Below, one piece after another: positions 21,269 through 33,133 of a stretch of 64,000 nucleotides of DNA. Location of the stretch: NCBI GenBank assembly GCA_017590115.1, contig JAGGNK010009114.1:17815937-17879936 (forward strand). The letters run 5' to 3'. The translations under genes and the position numbers were made by a program. How positions within the stretch are numbered: the stretch's first letter is position 1; each line of letters starts with the position of its first letter. The notes below the pieces were generated by a model that worked only from the letters and a program-made list of their open reading frames with translations, was not told the origin of the DNA and did not search any database. Source of the stretch: Montifringilla adamsi. Taxonomy: Eukaryota > Chordata > Aves > Passeriformes > Passeridae.

Positions 21269-24037
21269 CCCCCTCGTGTGAAAGTTGACATTTAGCTAAC
21301 ATTTTCAAACTGCTTTTGTTAGAAATGCTGGTCATCAAAAATGTTTGCCAAATGTGACCTGAATGCAGGTGGGGAAAACTCCATGCAGATTATCAGCTAC
21401 ACCTGTGTTACTCCCTTATTTGAGCTCTTTCTCCCCTTACAAGCCAGACTTTTCCTAGTAGCCTTTACCAACAAGGCATTTGTCAAGGACAGTGATGATC
21501 AGTGGCGGTGGCTATGTTTAACTGAGGATGCAAGACCGTTAAACTATGTAAGAAGTTCTTTCCACAATGACTACATTTTAGAAACTACCACCTGGAAGGA
21601 GTATACTGAGCTTAGTGGGGACTTTTTATCCCCTTTAATTTGTAAAACAAACTGACTACTAAAAGATTAGAACCCATCCCTGCCTTTGTACTTTCCATTT
21701 GACTCCCTCCTGGTGATGAAACAACAGCTACTCACAGGTGAATAACTGAGGGCCCCAAGAGAGAAACTTGTTAAAATTTTAACAATGTGTCGCCTATATT
21801 TATAGTTCTGTAGAGCTGAGCTGAGTGAGCCAAAGAATCTACCATGTTACATCAGAGCCTTTGATCCAAATCACCTCCACTGTCGACACAGTACATGCTC
21901 ATGCTGCACAAATCTCCCTAAACCCAACAAAAATACATGTGAGATTGTCTGTGCTGTACAGGAGAATGATTGCTGCCAGGTAACTTCAGCTGCTGTTCAG
22001 TGGGAGCAGCTCTGTGATGGGAGGCTGACAAACAGACAGTGTCCGTGGGATGTGTGTGAAGACAATGAATGGATTGATCTGACGCTTTCTGGGACTTTGA
22101 GAGCAACACCCAAGCAGGTGCATTTGTTGCTGGAAGTGCTGAGGCTACAAACTGTGCTCCCTGCTGTGTGGTAGCTGTGAGTCTCCCGGGTCTTATCAGC
22201 AGCTCACACCACACAGAGACCTCCTGCCTGATAAGAGATGCTCAGCTGCAAGAGACTGCCTCACAGCTGTGTTTTCTTCACCTTACGCTTCTTTGACAAG
22301 AAGGATGGGCTGTACAAATGGTAAATTTGTTTTCCAAGCTAAATGAAAACTGTAATTTCAAGCTTGCTTGCCTTGGCACTTCTCACAGTTTTCCAGTTTA
22401 CAGGGATACTGGCAGGGTGCTCATCAGGGAGGGAAACAGTTTGGTCATCCCACAATAAAGTGAGGTGACTGTTCCAGGTAATGCAGTGGCTCAACAGCAG
22501 GGATCCTCACTGCTGGACTCTGCTCAGGTGACAGAGCCACATAATTTAACACCCAATCAGCTTGTTGTGCTACTACAGTGTTCCCAGACTGCCACAAGCC
22601 CAGTTCCAGTGAAATCAGGCCACTTGGCCTCACAAGTTTATTTTCTACCATGCTAGCATGAGCTTCCCTCCTCCCTTCTCATGCAAGGGAGTATTTATGC
22701 CACAAGTCTCTCACTCTACTTTTCCTGTAGCTATTCTGTATTGTTTGAGTTGATGCAAGAGTATTTTATGTCATTACTATGTCTCTTCTTACAAAGGAAT
22801 GAGGCCCAGCCTTACAAAAAAGGTGCCAGTTTCGAAGCATAAAGACCATCTTAGAAGGGAGACAAGCCTTGGGAACCACACCTGGTAGCCCTTTTCCCTC
22901 TGGGTCTGAGTTAGTCACACATCCAAGCTCACAGTCCTGTCAGGACATAACCCACCCAGCGGCATGGTCTCCCAGCCTCCAGCACTACTGCCCATGAGGA
23001 AAGAAAAATCATAAAGTGTAAATGTTTGAGTCACAAACAAAGGGTGGGTGAGTAGGATTAGGCGAGGCTGAGCTGACTAACCCACCCCAGCAATAAGCAA
23101 GTATTGCTCCCAATTTGTCCTGAAGGAAATGATCTGGCTGTGTTAAAGCTCAAGGTGGTGTTGAAAGGTGCAGAAACATCTTAACTCTGATCGTGGGTCA
23201 CCCTGCCAAAATGATATCCCAGGCCTGGATCTGTCTGGATTTAGACAGAGACATCACAAAATCAGTGATAAAAAGCAAACCAGGAATATATCATTGCTGC
23301 TATTGCTTCTGACAGTCAAATCCCTTGAGGCAGAAACAATTTATGTGCGGCCCAAAATGACTCATTAGGAGCTGTTTCAAACAATTGATGTCTTCGTATT
23401 GAAAAGGCAAGTTCTGATGAAACTGGCAAGGACACAATTTCAGATTACTTTATACTCTGCTTTGTAAAGATGTATCCAGGGTTAATGACAGTTTAGTACT
23501 AATTGTGAATCTCTGGCAATTTGCAGAGAGACATTTTTCTGACTAGAACCTTGTTCCTGCTTTTAACATTTCCAGTTCTTGAACAACAAAACAACTGGAA
23601 ATTAGAGCACTGCTTTCTCAAATGACTTTATCTGGGCTTTCAGGGTATGATACAATTAAGTATTTAGTTGTAAGGCCCTGTATGGACAGTGTAAAATTTA
23701 TGTATCCCCAACCACGGTGCAGCCTCCCTCACACTAGAGTGTGATGGCTGTTTACTAGCAACCAGCAGTGCCAAAATAACTCCTTGGAGTAGCAGGCTGA
23801 CATGGGGCTGGGAGGAAACGAGATGGTAAGGGCACCTTTAGCAGTAAAGCAGCTTACCTGTTCAGTGACGCTAACAAACAGATGCAGAAATACAAAAGTG
23901 TGGCTTCTTATCACAAGCAACACGTGTGAGCGGGGTCTGAGACCTGGCTGCTTTCAGCTTCCAGGAATTAGCTGGTAATGCATTAGCTGTGTTAAGATAA
24001 ACTCCTGTGTCAGCAAGGCCTGCTGTTAACTCTCCTT

Positions 24038-24053
24038 TGTGTGTGTGTGTGTG
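24038..24053. repeat. Short TG microsatellite
   Basis: Eight TG units. Too short for further interpretation. Confidence 0.9.
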
Positions 24054-25943
24054 CTGAGATACACTGTGAAGAAAGAGCATTTGGTGCTGTAGGTTCTGGT
24101 CTCAGCTTCAGCAAGATAAAGACAACTCTTATGCAGCAGTTGTTCAGTGAAGGCCATTTGTTCAGCGCAAGGGAGAAATGGTTGATAAATTTCATTTTTC
24201 ATTACAATGGCTTTAAACGCCATTGAGGAGGAACATGGATTTTAAATTCTGACTATTATTTAAATTATTTGTGAAATTCTAACTGACTTCCATCTGATTA
24301 AAATGACAACTTGAATTTACAAATATCCAAGTGGCTTTCTTCAGGGCATGGAAAATTAATTTCCAGGAGGATTTAATAAATGCACAATGACATCCACAGT
24401 CCCTGTTCTCAGCTTATTTTGAATGACTGGTGTGTTTTGGTCTTTCTGCACTTCACTCTTCTACTGATTACCAGCAGGACTGTTCATCCCTGTGCACTAG
24501 CACAGCTGGACTGTCAGTGGGAAGAGAGTAAAGGCACTGGGAGCACCCCTTCTCCTGGAGGTTTTGGTGCCTGGACATGGGTTGAGCTAGAGCTATTCCT
24601 CAGATTTTCTTTTTCTTTTTTAGTTGCAATTAGAGGACACCCCAACTGGTAAACGTTTTTGTATTGCATGTGCTGGTAGCTTTCCAAAAGCCTAAACCTG
24701 GCATGCTGAATAGGTCAACCTATTTGACCAGACTGTCCCCCAACTTTGATTTGTACCCTCTCTAGGCAAACCTTTGCTTAAGCTTCAGTTCCTCCAGATA
24801 CAGAAATTTCCAGGAGCTTGTTTTTTCCCAAAGAGGTATAGTCAAATACTGGTGACATGTATATATAACTTTCCTTAAAACTGGTGTTTTGGCACATGGT
24901 ACTGGGGGAGCAGTTTGTGGCATTTGTGTGCAAGACAAGAGATGGTGCTGTGTTCGGGAATAGTTTGACTCTCTGGACTTGTGGTTTGCAAGGAAATCTG
25001 AAGCTATTTGGTTTGGGGCCTCTTCCCACAATTTTCTCAAATCTGTTATTTTTACATGCTGCATGCTTTTCTTTTTGTGCAGCCACAGCTTGCCAGGGAA
25101 GGCAGACCATTTTTCCACAGCCTCAGACTGAGAGTGACAGAACCTCTGGGGCTTGGGAGGGAAGCAGCCCCATGAGAGCTGGTATTGGTGTTGATTAGAA
25201 CTCAGAGAGCTCACAGGGCTTCCCACAGTTAGCCCATGGAGCAGTCCAGAGCAAGACCTTTTACTGATGGATTTCTTAATGTTTTCTTGGGTGCCAGCAG
25301 ATCCTCTATCCAAGACACTGAGAACTGGGCACCTAGAAGAGGACTACTGGCAGTGACAGAAAAAAGAAAGACAAATAAGAGTGGAGTCTTTTGAAACATG
25401 TTTTCCCTGGGGGAACACTGGAAACAGCTGTACAAACACTCAGATGGCAGCTGCATGTGCCCATATGCGCTGAGCTCAGTTCCTTGTCAGGTCACACTGA
25501 GCCATGACTGTAAGCTTTCCTACCCTGCCTCTCATCAATTCCTACTCAAGGACCTTCCCCTGCCTTGCTCTTCCAGTGGGGATAACAAGCCTTGGCATTT
25601 AGGGCCAGATGCCAGACTCAGGAGTTAGTTGCTCAAAGTTTGTTGTATTTGAAGAATGCCAGTGGATCTCCAACTTCCTTTTAAAAAGCACTCTCAATGC
25701 TTCAGTTCATCTTGTGATGTTGTTTGCCACTGCTGAGAAATTAGAACTTGTTGATTTACACATGTGTGTCTACATATGGGTGAGATGAGAGTAAATCCTG
25801 AAGTTCCACTAGAGATTGACATGAACCCCAAGGACTGCCTTTCCAACAGAAGCCTTGAAAGAAAAACACATTCAAAAGAAACAGACATGTAAAAACCCCT
25901 AACTTTAGCCTGGAGAGAAAAAGGCTCCCAGGGAACTTTCCTG

Positions 25944-26264
25944 CTCTCTGCAAACAACCTGAAGGGAGGTTGTAACCAGGTGGGGGTTGGTTTCTTCTCT
26001 CAAGTAAGAAGTGACAGGACCAGAGAAAAAGGCCTTGTGTTGTTCCAGGGGAGGTTTAGGTTGGATACTGGGGACAATTTCTTCACTGAAAGGGTGGTCA
26101 GGCATTGGAACAGGCTGCCCAGGAAAGAGGTGAAATCACAACCCTGGAAGTGTTCAAAAGGCGTCTGGATGCGTCATTTTGGGACGTGATTCAGTGGGGC
26201 TGGGTTAACAGCTGCACTTGGTGACCTTAGAAGTCCTTCCCAGCCTTAATGGTTCTATGATTTT
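25944..26264 (+). mobile_element. CR1 LINE, 5'-truncated 3' end
   Basis: About 320 bp closely follow the avian CR1 3' region. It shows GAAGGGAGGTTGTAACCAGG, then GGGGAGGTTTAGGTTGGATA, GGCATTGGAACAGGCTGCCC, CCTGGAAGTGTTCAAAAGGC and the terminal GGTTCTATGATTTT. The 5' truncation is typical of CR1, and no poly(A) tail is expected for this family. The open frame at 25980-26189 is the end of the element's reverse-transcriptase ORF, not a host gene. This element is the main evidence that the genome is avian. Confidence 0.93.
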
Positions 26265-26399
26265 ACTCTGCATTTTTGTTGCTTGTAAGAGGAAAATATC
26301 TCCTGCAATCCCAAGATCTGCTGCAAGCACCTCATCCCACAGTCACCCCCACAGAGCTCCTGACCCAGCCTGACAGCACCAGGTTGGCACGGAAGCTGT

Positions 26400-27500
26400 T
26401 TTGCAATGGCTCAGCGGCCATTTAAAGATTTGAAGGTAGTGACGACTGATGAGAGCGGCAGGGAAAGTGCAGAGAGCCCGGCCCAGAGCAAAGATAAACA
26501 TCCTCCTGGCCGCAGGTCCTGGACCCGCGGGGTCCTGGGCTGCTCCCTGCTGCTGCTCCAAAACTTCTTCAGCAGCAAATGTCCCGCTCTCCTCAGGCCT
26601 CTCTTCAACCTGCCCGCTGCAGGCTGCCCTGACAAAACCTGATGCTTCCCTGCCGGGGTGACACCATTCACTCCCGTTCCCGAGCCCCGTGTTCCCGTGG
26701 AAGGGGAGCGCTGCTCTGGACGTTCCCGTCCCCCGCAGGCCGGGGACAAGCCAGGGACAGGCCGGGAGCAGAGCGCATTTCCCCGTGTGCCGTAGCCCCG
26801 CGGGCCGCAGGTGCCGGCAGCAGGGTGGCCATGGCCGAGGGTCCGGCGCCACCTCCTGGGCACGGCTGAGGGGGCACAGCCGGGCTGGGAAACACCCGCA
26901 CCGTGGCTGCGAGGGCACATCCAAGGGCAGTCGGTGGTCGAAGAACAACCAGATAGATTCCCTCAGCCTGGGAGCCCCGCCGGCCTGCCAGCAGCTGGGA
27001 GGAGAGGAGGGCATTCAGAAAAGCCCTCAGTGTTGTTCTGTGTTTTGTATATGTGCTCCCTTCCCCTTCCTCAATCGGTAACGTGGGCTTTTGTCCCTTC
27101 CAGACTGGTGTTTCTCAGCCCAGCGTGGTCCCAGGCGCTTTCCCAGCTACGGAAGAACGCGCTGAGGGCCGACTGCCGGCTCTGGCGTGGGAGGGCTTCG
27201 CACGGGCAGCGTGCGGCATGCGGGCCTCGCGGCCTCGGGAGTCCTGGGACTTGTTCTGCTCAGCAGAATGCCAACTATGAGAACGCAGGCAAGAAGATGT
27301 ACCAATCCCACTGGTGTCGGGAAGGCACGGGTAGGGGGGTGCTTTTCCTGGGTGAAGGCAGAGGGATGTGCTGTGCCGGCACACCGCCCCGTCAGACGCG
27401 TGCTGAGGGCTGGGTAAGTACCCGGGCCCTGCTCCGGCGGCGGCCAGCACGGGCGGTGCTGCGCTCCCCTTGCTCCTGTTTCCAGGCGGGATTTGGCTTG
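26400..27500. promoter_or_regulatory. Orphan CpG-rich island
   Basis: GC- and CpG-dense sequence begins soon after the CR1. The densest parts are about 26,510-26,960 and 27,110-27,480, and AT-rich DNA surrounds it. No coding exon was recognised; the long frames on both strands (up to 265 codons) are Pro/Arg/Gly/Ala-rich and overlap each other. A near-ideal donor (GG|GTAAGTA) occurs on plus at about 27,412. It may be the promoter and first exon of an unrecognised, perhaps non-coding, transcript. Confidence 0.55.
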
Positions 27501-28244
27501 TGCCAGGCAGGTCAGGGCTTGGCACTGGTGGGACCTGCGCCTGTCTATGCAGTCATGCCCACAGAGTCTGTGGAGGTGTTCAGTAGGAATCTTCTTTTTT
27601 GCACTTAAGAGCCTCGGAAATTCAGTGTCTCTCAAGGAGGCTAATCTCATGCTGAGATTTCACAGAGGCATGGGGCACTGCATCCCTGTTCGCTCAGTTT
27701 ACTCACGGTCAGCCTCAAGAGGTTTTCATGGTTGTTATCTGATGGATCAAAAAGAAATCTCATCAGTACATCCTTGCCCTGATAGCTGCTACTCTGCATG
27801 GAAGGAGGTGGTCTTCAATGAGTGAAGCAACCAAATAACCTGTGAGAAATGGGAGACTTACACAAATTAATTGCATTTCTTGGCTAATATACACTGATAA
27901 AGAAAGTCTGGCCTGCATAATGAATATAACAGAGTCATTGCTTCTGTGCCTTTGGAAGGGACTAGCACTTCCCATCCCACCTTTCTGCCGTCTTCCCGGA
28001 CTGCAAGCCCTCTGCTCCAATGCCTGTCTCTCACTAGGTGAGGGGATGACATCTTGCACAATGCACTTGTTGTATCTGGTGCTTTTAGGCACCAGAGAGT
28101 GTTTCTGCTAATGACTATTCCTGGCAGGAACCCCTGTGGTGGTGCTTCTATTGAAAAACAGGAAACTGTAGAAATAAATCTCTTCCTCTCTAGGGTGTTT
28201 TGTGGTTAAGCAGAGTTGCAATGCAAGGGACCACTTTTGCCTTG

Positions 28245-28310
28245 CCATTGGCTTGGTGTGACTGTAGGCAAGTAATTTCTTCTCTCTGGAGTAACTTCAT
28301 GTCTCTGAAA
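28245..28310 (-). mobile_element. MIR-like SINE remnant
   Basis: GTGTGACTGTAGGCAAGTAA followed by TTTCTTCTCTCTGG follows the reversed MIR core (the 'GTGACCTTGGGCAAGTCA...CCTCTCTG' pattern). Short and diverged. Confidence 0.45.
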
Positions 28311-28860
28311 GTCTAAGAAGCCTGTTTCTGACATGAAAAATTGGATGTTGAATCACTTGTGTAGCAGTAAAGGAGTGTTTTGTTCCTGTTCAGTTGTCTT
28401 TTGTTATTTACCACATCAAAGAAGAAAGTGGTGGAGGTGATTAGCATAGGGGGAAATGCCTTTTGAGGAACATGAATTCACTGGAAAATACAGTTTTGCA
28501 GAATAAAATTGTTTGTGAGTCTGGGTTGAGTTCAGTGAATTGTTTTGGGCAAAAATAAATATGGACAACTTTTTCAAGTAAGGGTTTTTCTGACAGTCTC
28601 AGAATAAAATGTGACACATTTTGTGGAAAGTGATGTTTGTTTAAATCACTACAATTTCTAGGAAGGAAAATGGGACCTGTAGTGTGGTCTGGAGAAGGGA
28701 AGGGCTCAGAGTTGACTGAAAAAGCCTGAAAAAAAGTCTTAAACTGTCTGAGGTCAGACTAATCTACAGATTATGATAATTTATTTCCTCAGCCATTCAA
28801 ACCTTGTTGTCCTCATCTTGATAAACCTGTACTGATGAGAGGATTCCCTGACACATTTCT

Positions 28861-28880
28861 TATTGTTGAGTATTGTTGAG
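28861..28880 (+). repeat. 10-bp tandem duplication
   Basis: TATTGTTGAG occurs twice in a row. Confidence 0.9.
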
Positions 28881-29366
28881 CAGTTTGATGCTGCTCCCAC
28901 CTGCAGGAAGAATTTGGCTTGCACCTCAGTGAAGAACACAGTGGAGTGATAGCAATTTCCAAAGAACTATTTGAAACTGTTGACTGTATCCTGCAGTTGG
29001 GTTTTAGGATAGGGAGTGAGCCCCCAGAAGGGGAGGAGGAAGTGCTCAGCATCATGCTCTACATACCTCGGACACAGGGCTTTGTGTAACTCCAGGACAC
29101 TGGGAGGGAGCCCTGCTTTCTGAGGCAAACAGTGCCAGACTCAAGCTGTTTTCAGTTGTGCTGTGTCCCTGCTGTGTTCTAATCTGTTTGAACTGCAGAC
29201 AGATTGTTTTATGGGGAAAAGCTCCTAACAGACAAATCCTATCTATCTGTTAGTTTAGGAACAAGCCATAAAGTCTTGGAGGATGAGGGAAAAACTGCTG
29301 CAGCTATGCCCCAAGATTTGGTGGTGACTGTGAGGTCTTTATGTTGGGTTTTTTTGTGGGGGGGCA

Positions 29367-29394
29367 TTTTTTTTTTTTTTTTTTTTTTTTTTTT
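29367..29394. repeat. Poly(T) tract, 28 T
   Basis: Uninterrupted T run just after a G-rich stretch (GTGGGGGGGCA). No retroposed gene was recognised next to it. Confidence 0.95.
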
Positions 29395-29639
29395 CCTTTA
29401 AAACTGAGGGACTTGGCTTGGTGACTATAGTTTATGTTTCAACGTGCTGATGGGGAAATTGAGGGGTACTTCTGTAAGGACTCGATTAGTAAGGATCAGG
29501 AGCAATGAAATACCTGGAAGACATGTATAACATCATCTAAAAAGCCTGGCTTATCCGTCACATGTGCGTGCCAGTGAAGAAGGATTCTCTCCTACGTGCT
29601 GGATAGCATCCTGTGTGTCCCTGATGCAGCAGTGACTCG

Positions 29640-29980
29640 GGATGAGCTCTGCAAGTAGGACAGCCCGTGAGTGGCACCGCTGCTGCAGTGTCGCGGAGCG
29701 CACGCCAGTCCCCGGGCCGGCCAGGCAGTGGCACTGAAAGCAAAGCTAAAGCTGCAGCCCAGCCGTCAGCCCTGGCGAGGTGGGTGCTGCTACACGGGAG
29801 GTGCGGGGCGGGCTCTGCGCTGGGAGGCTGGAGCGGGGATTTGGAAGGAACGTCAGCCGCAGTTTGCAGAGCACAGGGAACGTGCTCTGTCCCTTGCCAT
29901 TTGGCAGTTTGCTCTGTTAGCCCAAGTGCTCACAGGGTGCATCTGCACCCCAGCTGGATTCCGGGGGCTGTAATTCACCG
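29640..29980. promoter_or_regulatory. Small GC-rich patch
   Basis: About 340 bp raised in GC and CpG, including GTCGCGGAGCGCACGCC and GTGCGGGGCGGGCTCTGCGC. There is a possible donor (CCC|GTGAGT) at about 29,668 on plus. No protein similarity was recognised. It is a weaker candidate than the 26.4-27.5 kb island. Confidence 0.35.
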
Positions 29981-30058
29981 GGGCTGTCACCAGAAGAAAG
30001 CGAGGGTCTTTGTTGCTTGCTCAGTTTGTCATGCTGAATGACAACAGTTCCTTTGCAG

Positions 30059-30106
30059 AATACACCTCTTTTGCAGAAGCTTTCCCTTCTGCAAAAGAGG
30101 TGTATT
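30059..30106. repeat. Perfect 21-bp inverted repeat, 6-nt loop
   Basis: Arm 30059-30079 is the exact reverse complement of 30086-30106, with loop CTTTCC between. One G-T and one A-T pair can extend the stem. TTTGCAGAA inside the left arm also occurs just upstream (30052-30060). See findings. Confidence 0.97.
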
Positions 30107-33100
30107 TTCAGACTTCTTTTCATTCTGCCTCCTCTGTCCCATGAATGAGATGCTGACCTGGCTCTTGAGTGTTTGTGCAGAATGTCTGGGTGCAAAGAGA
30201 AGCTGGAGGCAGAAGTGGTGTTAAAAGCACATGAAAAAAGGGAGTGTCTGCATGGCAAAGGTTCTCACTGTATCTAGTGACAAAGGCAAAGATTTCCTAT
30301 TGATTTTCTAAATTGCAGAGTAGGCACAATGCAACAAATGGTTTTGAGCTGTTGTACTTGAAATGGCTGAAAATATTTTGATGAAATAATTTTGTTCAGA
30401 AAATACTTCTCAAAAGGGGGGTGGTTTTGATTAAACTCCACTTGGATCAAGGACATAGAGAGAAATGATTGCATGCTCTATTGCAGTGCAGAGCATGGGA
30501 GCTAACAGACAACAGGAGTTGAGAGAGACTGCTGAATGCCAGTTTGGATGAATGTATCCCAAATTTGTGTACCAGGCTGGGTTTTTTTGGGTCAAGTTTT
30601 TATCGATTCATCCTGTTGAAACAGTTCCACTTTGTAGAAGAGAAATATTCACTAACTCTGAGGGAGCTGGGTTCAAGTCACTCTTTGGTTGAAGCTGTGA
30701 TGTTTATGCAGTGTGAAGAAGCTCCAGCAGCACAGATGGTGGCATGCCCAGTAGCCTGCTTGGAGGAGACCTGCTGAAAAGTCAGCTTGGACTTGAAGAG
30801 TCTCACCCTCTCCCAGATAATAGCCCCTCACCACTGGGGTACACATGCATTTCTTTCAGAAAGTATTTGAGATGCTTTCTTTTTAATTTAAAATGGGATT
30901 TTTTGAAGTTGCCTCTGTCGGGTTGGTTACCCCTTTTTGTACCCAAAACTTGTTTCAGTAGAACAGCCTTGGGAGTGAAATGCAGGATTTTCTGTGCAGT
31001 GTGTTCATATCCGTGAAGTATCTAAGGAATAGGACAATTAAACTCCAACTCAGTAGGTTTCTCTAGTTTCCAGATAAATTCTAAATTGGGAATATTGCCC
31101 AGAAAGCTTGCTAGAAATCTTTGAAAATACAAGAACATAAGTTTCCTTTTTAGCTGTATTAGGTATTATCTGTGAAATAACCAGGTGAGCACAGAGCAAG
31201 CTGAACCACTGATCTCCTCAAAATAAAAAGTCTCTTTGAGTGAATCTGAATTAAAATAACCCCACTAGATGGGCAGGCTCCCTTTCTGCTTTGGCTTTGC
31301 AAATCAAACACTGTGAAAACAAACAATCTCTCCAACCTAGTGCCCTGTTTCAGAGCACCATCTGCCTTTTTCTTGTACACTATCTCCCTCACTGGTACTA
31401 CAGCTATCCCCCTCCGATGTGTAGGGACAGAAAGGGTGATGGGCTAGTGCAGATATACTGTGGGTTGCCAGCTGACTCCACTTGTAGATCACTTAGTGCC
31501 CCAGACTGTCTGAGTTCATGTGCAGTGTTGTTCAGGTTGCTCTTACTGCAACATGGGATTACCATCTGCTTGCCCACCTTTGGTTGCCTTTAAGTGCTGT
31601 TGTTTCCTCAAAGTGTCTTTAAGGAATGCAGTTACTGCAACTTGACTTCCTCTGGTTTTCTAACCTCTGAACAAGAAATCAATTTTACCTGATGTGTTTA
31701 GCCTCTAAATGAGCAGAGGAATCACAGGGATTTCAGTTAGCAGTGGTCTGCACTCTGCATCTACCATGTCTGCAGCAGTGAGGGACTGTGGTGTGCAAAA
31801 AGACCTCAAAGAAGCCTCTTCTTTGGCCTGTGAGGTCCTGTGGCTTTGTGTAAGCAGCGTGTAGACAGTCTCTGAGACAGGAAGGGATGGAACCAAAGGG
31901 ACTCAGTCTGTCCTAAAATACAAGTCAAACCTGCTTGTGATGCAGAATGCAATTTTTCTTTTACTGCTAGCTCCACGCCTCTTGCCAGATAGGAGAGTTC
32001 AGGCAAAATCCTCAGCTCCTGGCAGTCCCAGCCTGGCTGTCTGTACCTTACATCAGCATTCCCCTCACCTAACAGGTATATTGCTTCCCTCCTCTGCTGT
32101 CTGTCTCTGATTGATGCTGTCATTTGTGTATTGAGACGACCAGAGCTTATAAATCCTTCCAAATACCCTGTTATTAAAAAGGGATCTCACCTTCAGCTTC
32201 AGGTGGTGAGAGGGGCTCATTATGCTTCTGTTTGTTAGCTGTGCTTGTGCAGGCAGTGTCTCTTGAGGCTGGAAATGGTGCTTGGGTGTGTGGTGTAACA
32301 CAGCCAGCGAGCAGTTGTGTGTGTCAAGAGGCATCTGGAGGGCAGGCAGGGGTTTCAAAGGCAGCAGCCTGCAGAAATTAAGATATTTGCACCTGCACTG
32401 GGAGGGCTGGCAGTGTGGAGACAAGCATTTGTGACTTCTGAGTTGTTGCTCACTCCAGAGCAGTTCAGAGTGATGGCACCATCCCAAGGACCCTTTGTTG
32501 TTGTTCCTTTCCTGTGGCTGAGGGTGAAGATGGATGTAAAACCAGAGGTCCAACTTAGGAAGTGCAAATTCTGTCTCCCAGAGCTTGTTTGCAGGGCCAG
32601 AAACAGCCAGGAGGAGCAAGGCAGGCACTGTTATGAGCAAATGAGAAGCTCCTCATCCTGCTCCTCCTGTGTCCTAGGGGCTCTGCTTCCACAGGGGTGG
32701 GCACCAAACTTCACTTACAGGCTGGAATACAAAGATATTTATGAGAAGAATCATGCGCGTACAGATTTAGCATTGACTGTCTACTTCATTTCATCTCCAA
32801 AAAGCCCATAAAGCTGTGGCAAATGTCTATCTCTGTGCCCAGATGGATTGAGTTTTCCTGCATTCTGAGGGTTTCTTCCCCATTTTTTATTACTTTACCT
32901 CAGGCAGAAGGGTCTGTTTTAGGGCCAGTGCAATAACTATCATAATTTTGTCAGGCTGACACATCAGTATGGTGCCAATCATGGTTATAGAGACCCTGGG
33001 ACCACTTTATCACAGCAGCTTCACTCCAAGGCTCCTTTTAATCTTTCCTAATAAAATTTAAATGACAGTAGCTGTTCCAGTCATGAACCAAGAAAAACCT

Positions 33101-33117
33101 CTCGTATTATTTCCTCC

Positions 33118-33133
33118 TTTTTTTTTTTTTTTT
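33118..33133. repeat. Poly(T) tract, 16 T
   Basis: Uninterrupted T run followed by CTCTAG. It resembles a polypyrimidine tract plus AG, but no exon was recognised after it. Confidence 0.9.

Larger units (their letters stand above)
16470..25940. other. Non-coding region downstream of EAF2
   Basis: I saw no exon with recognisable protein similarity. It holds a short direct repeat at 16984-17017, poly(T) tracts at 18309-18331 and 21229-21268 and a short TG repeat at 24038-24053. The longest open frame (24762-25313, minus, 183 codons) shows no domain and has no flanking splice pattern. Confidence 0.6.
27560..29630. other. Non-coding region between two GC-rich patches
   Basis: No recognised exon. 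It contains a MIR-like piece at 28245-28310, a 10-bp tandem duplication at 28861-28880 and a poly(T) tract at 29367-29394. Confidence 0.6.

Noticed and set aside
21084..21338. Poly-lysine proteins on the minus strand
   Set aside because: Translation of the 40-base poly(T) tract.
23729..24080. Minus-strand donor GAACAG|GTAAGC with nearby open frames
   Set aside because: No consistent acceptor-to-donor open frame with recognisable sequence. The frames include translated TG-repeat (His-Thr) sequence.
24762..25313. 183-codon minus-strand open frame
   Set aside because: No recognisable motif, no splice-site pattern, and other open frames overlap it on both strands.
25980..26189. 69-codon plus-strand frame as a host gene
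   Set aside because: It lies entirely within the CR1 element and represents its reverse-transcriptase end.
26343..27608. Long open frames on both strands (up to 265 codons) in the orphan CpG island
   Set aside because: They overlap one another, are Pro/Arg/Gly/Ala-rich, show no known domain and are explained by low stop-codon frequency in GC-rich DNA.
30660..30690. tRNA T-arm-like GGGTTCAAGTC
   Set aside because: No matching acceptor stem, anticodon arm or D-arm could be folded around it.
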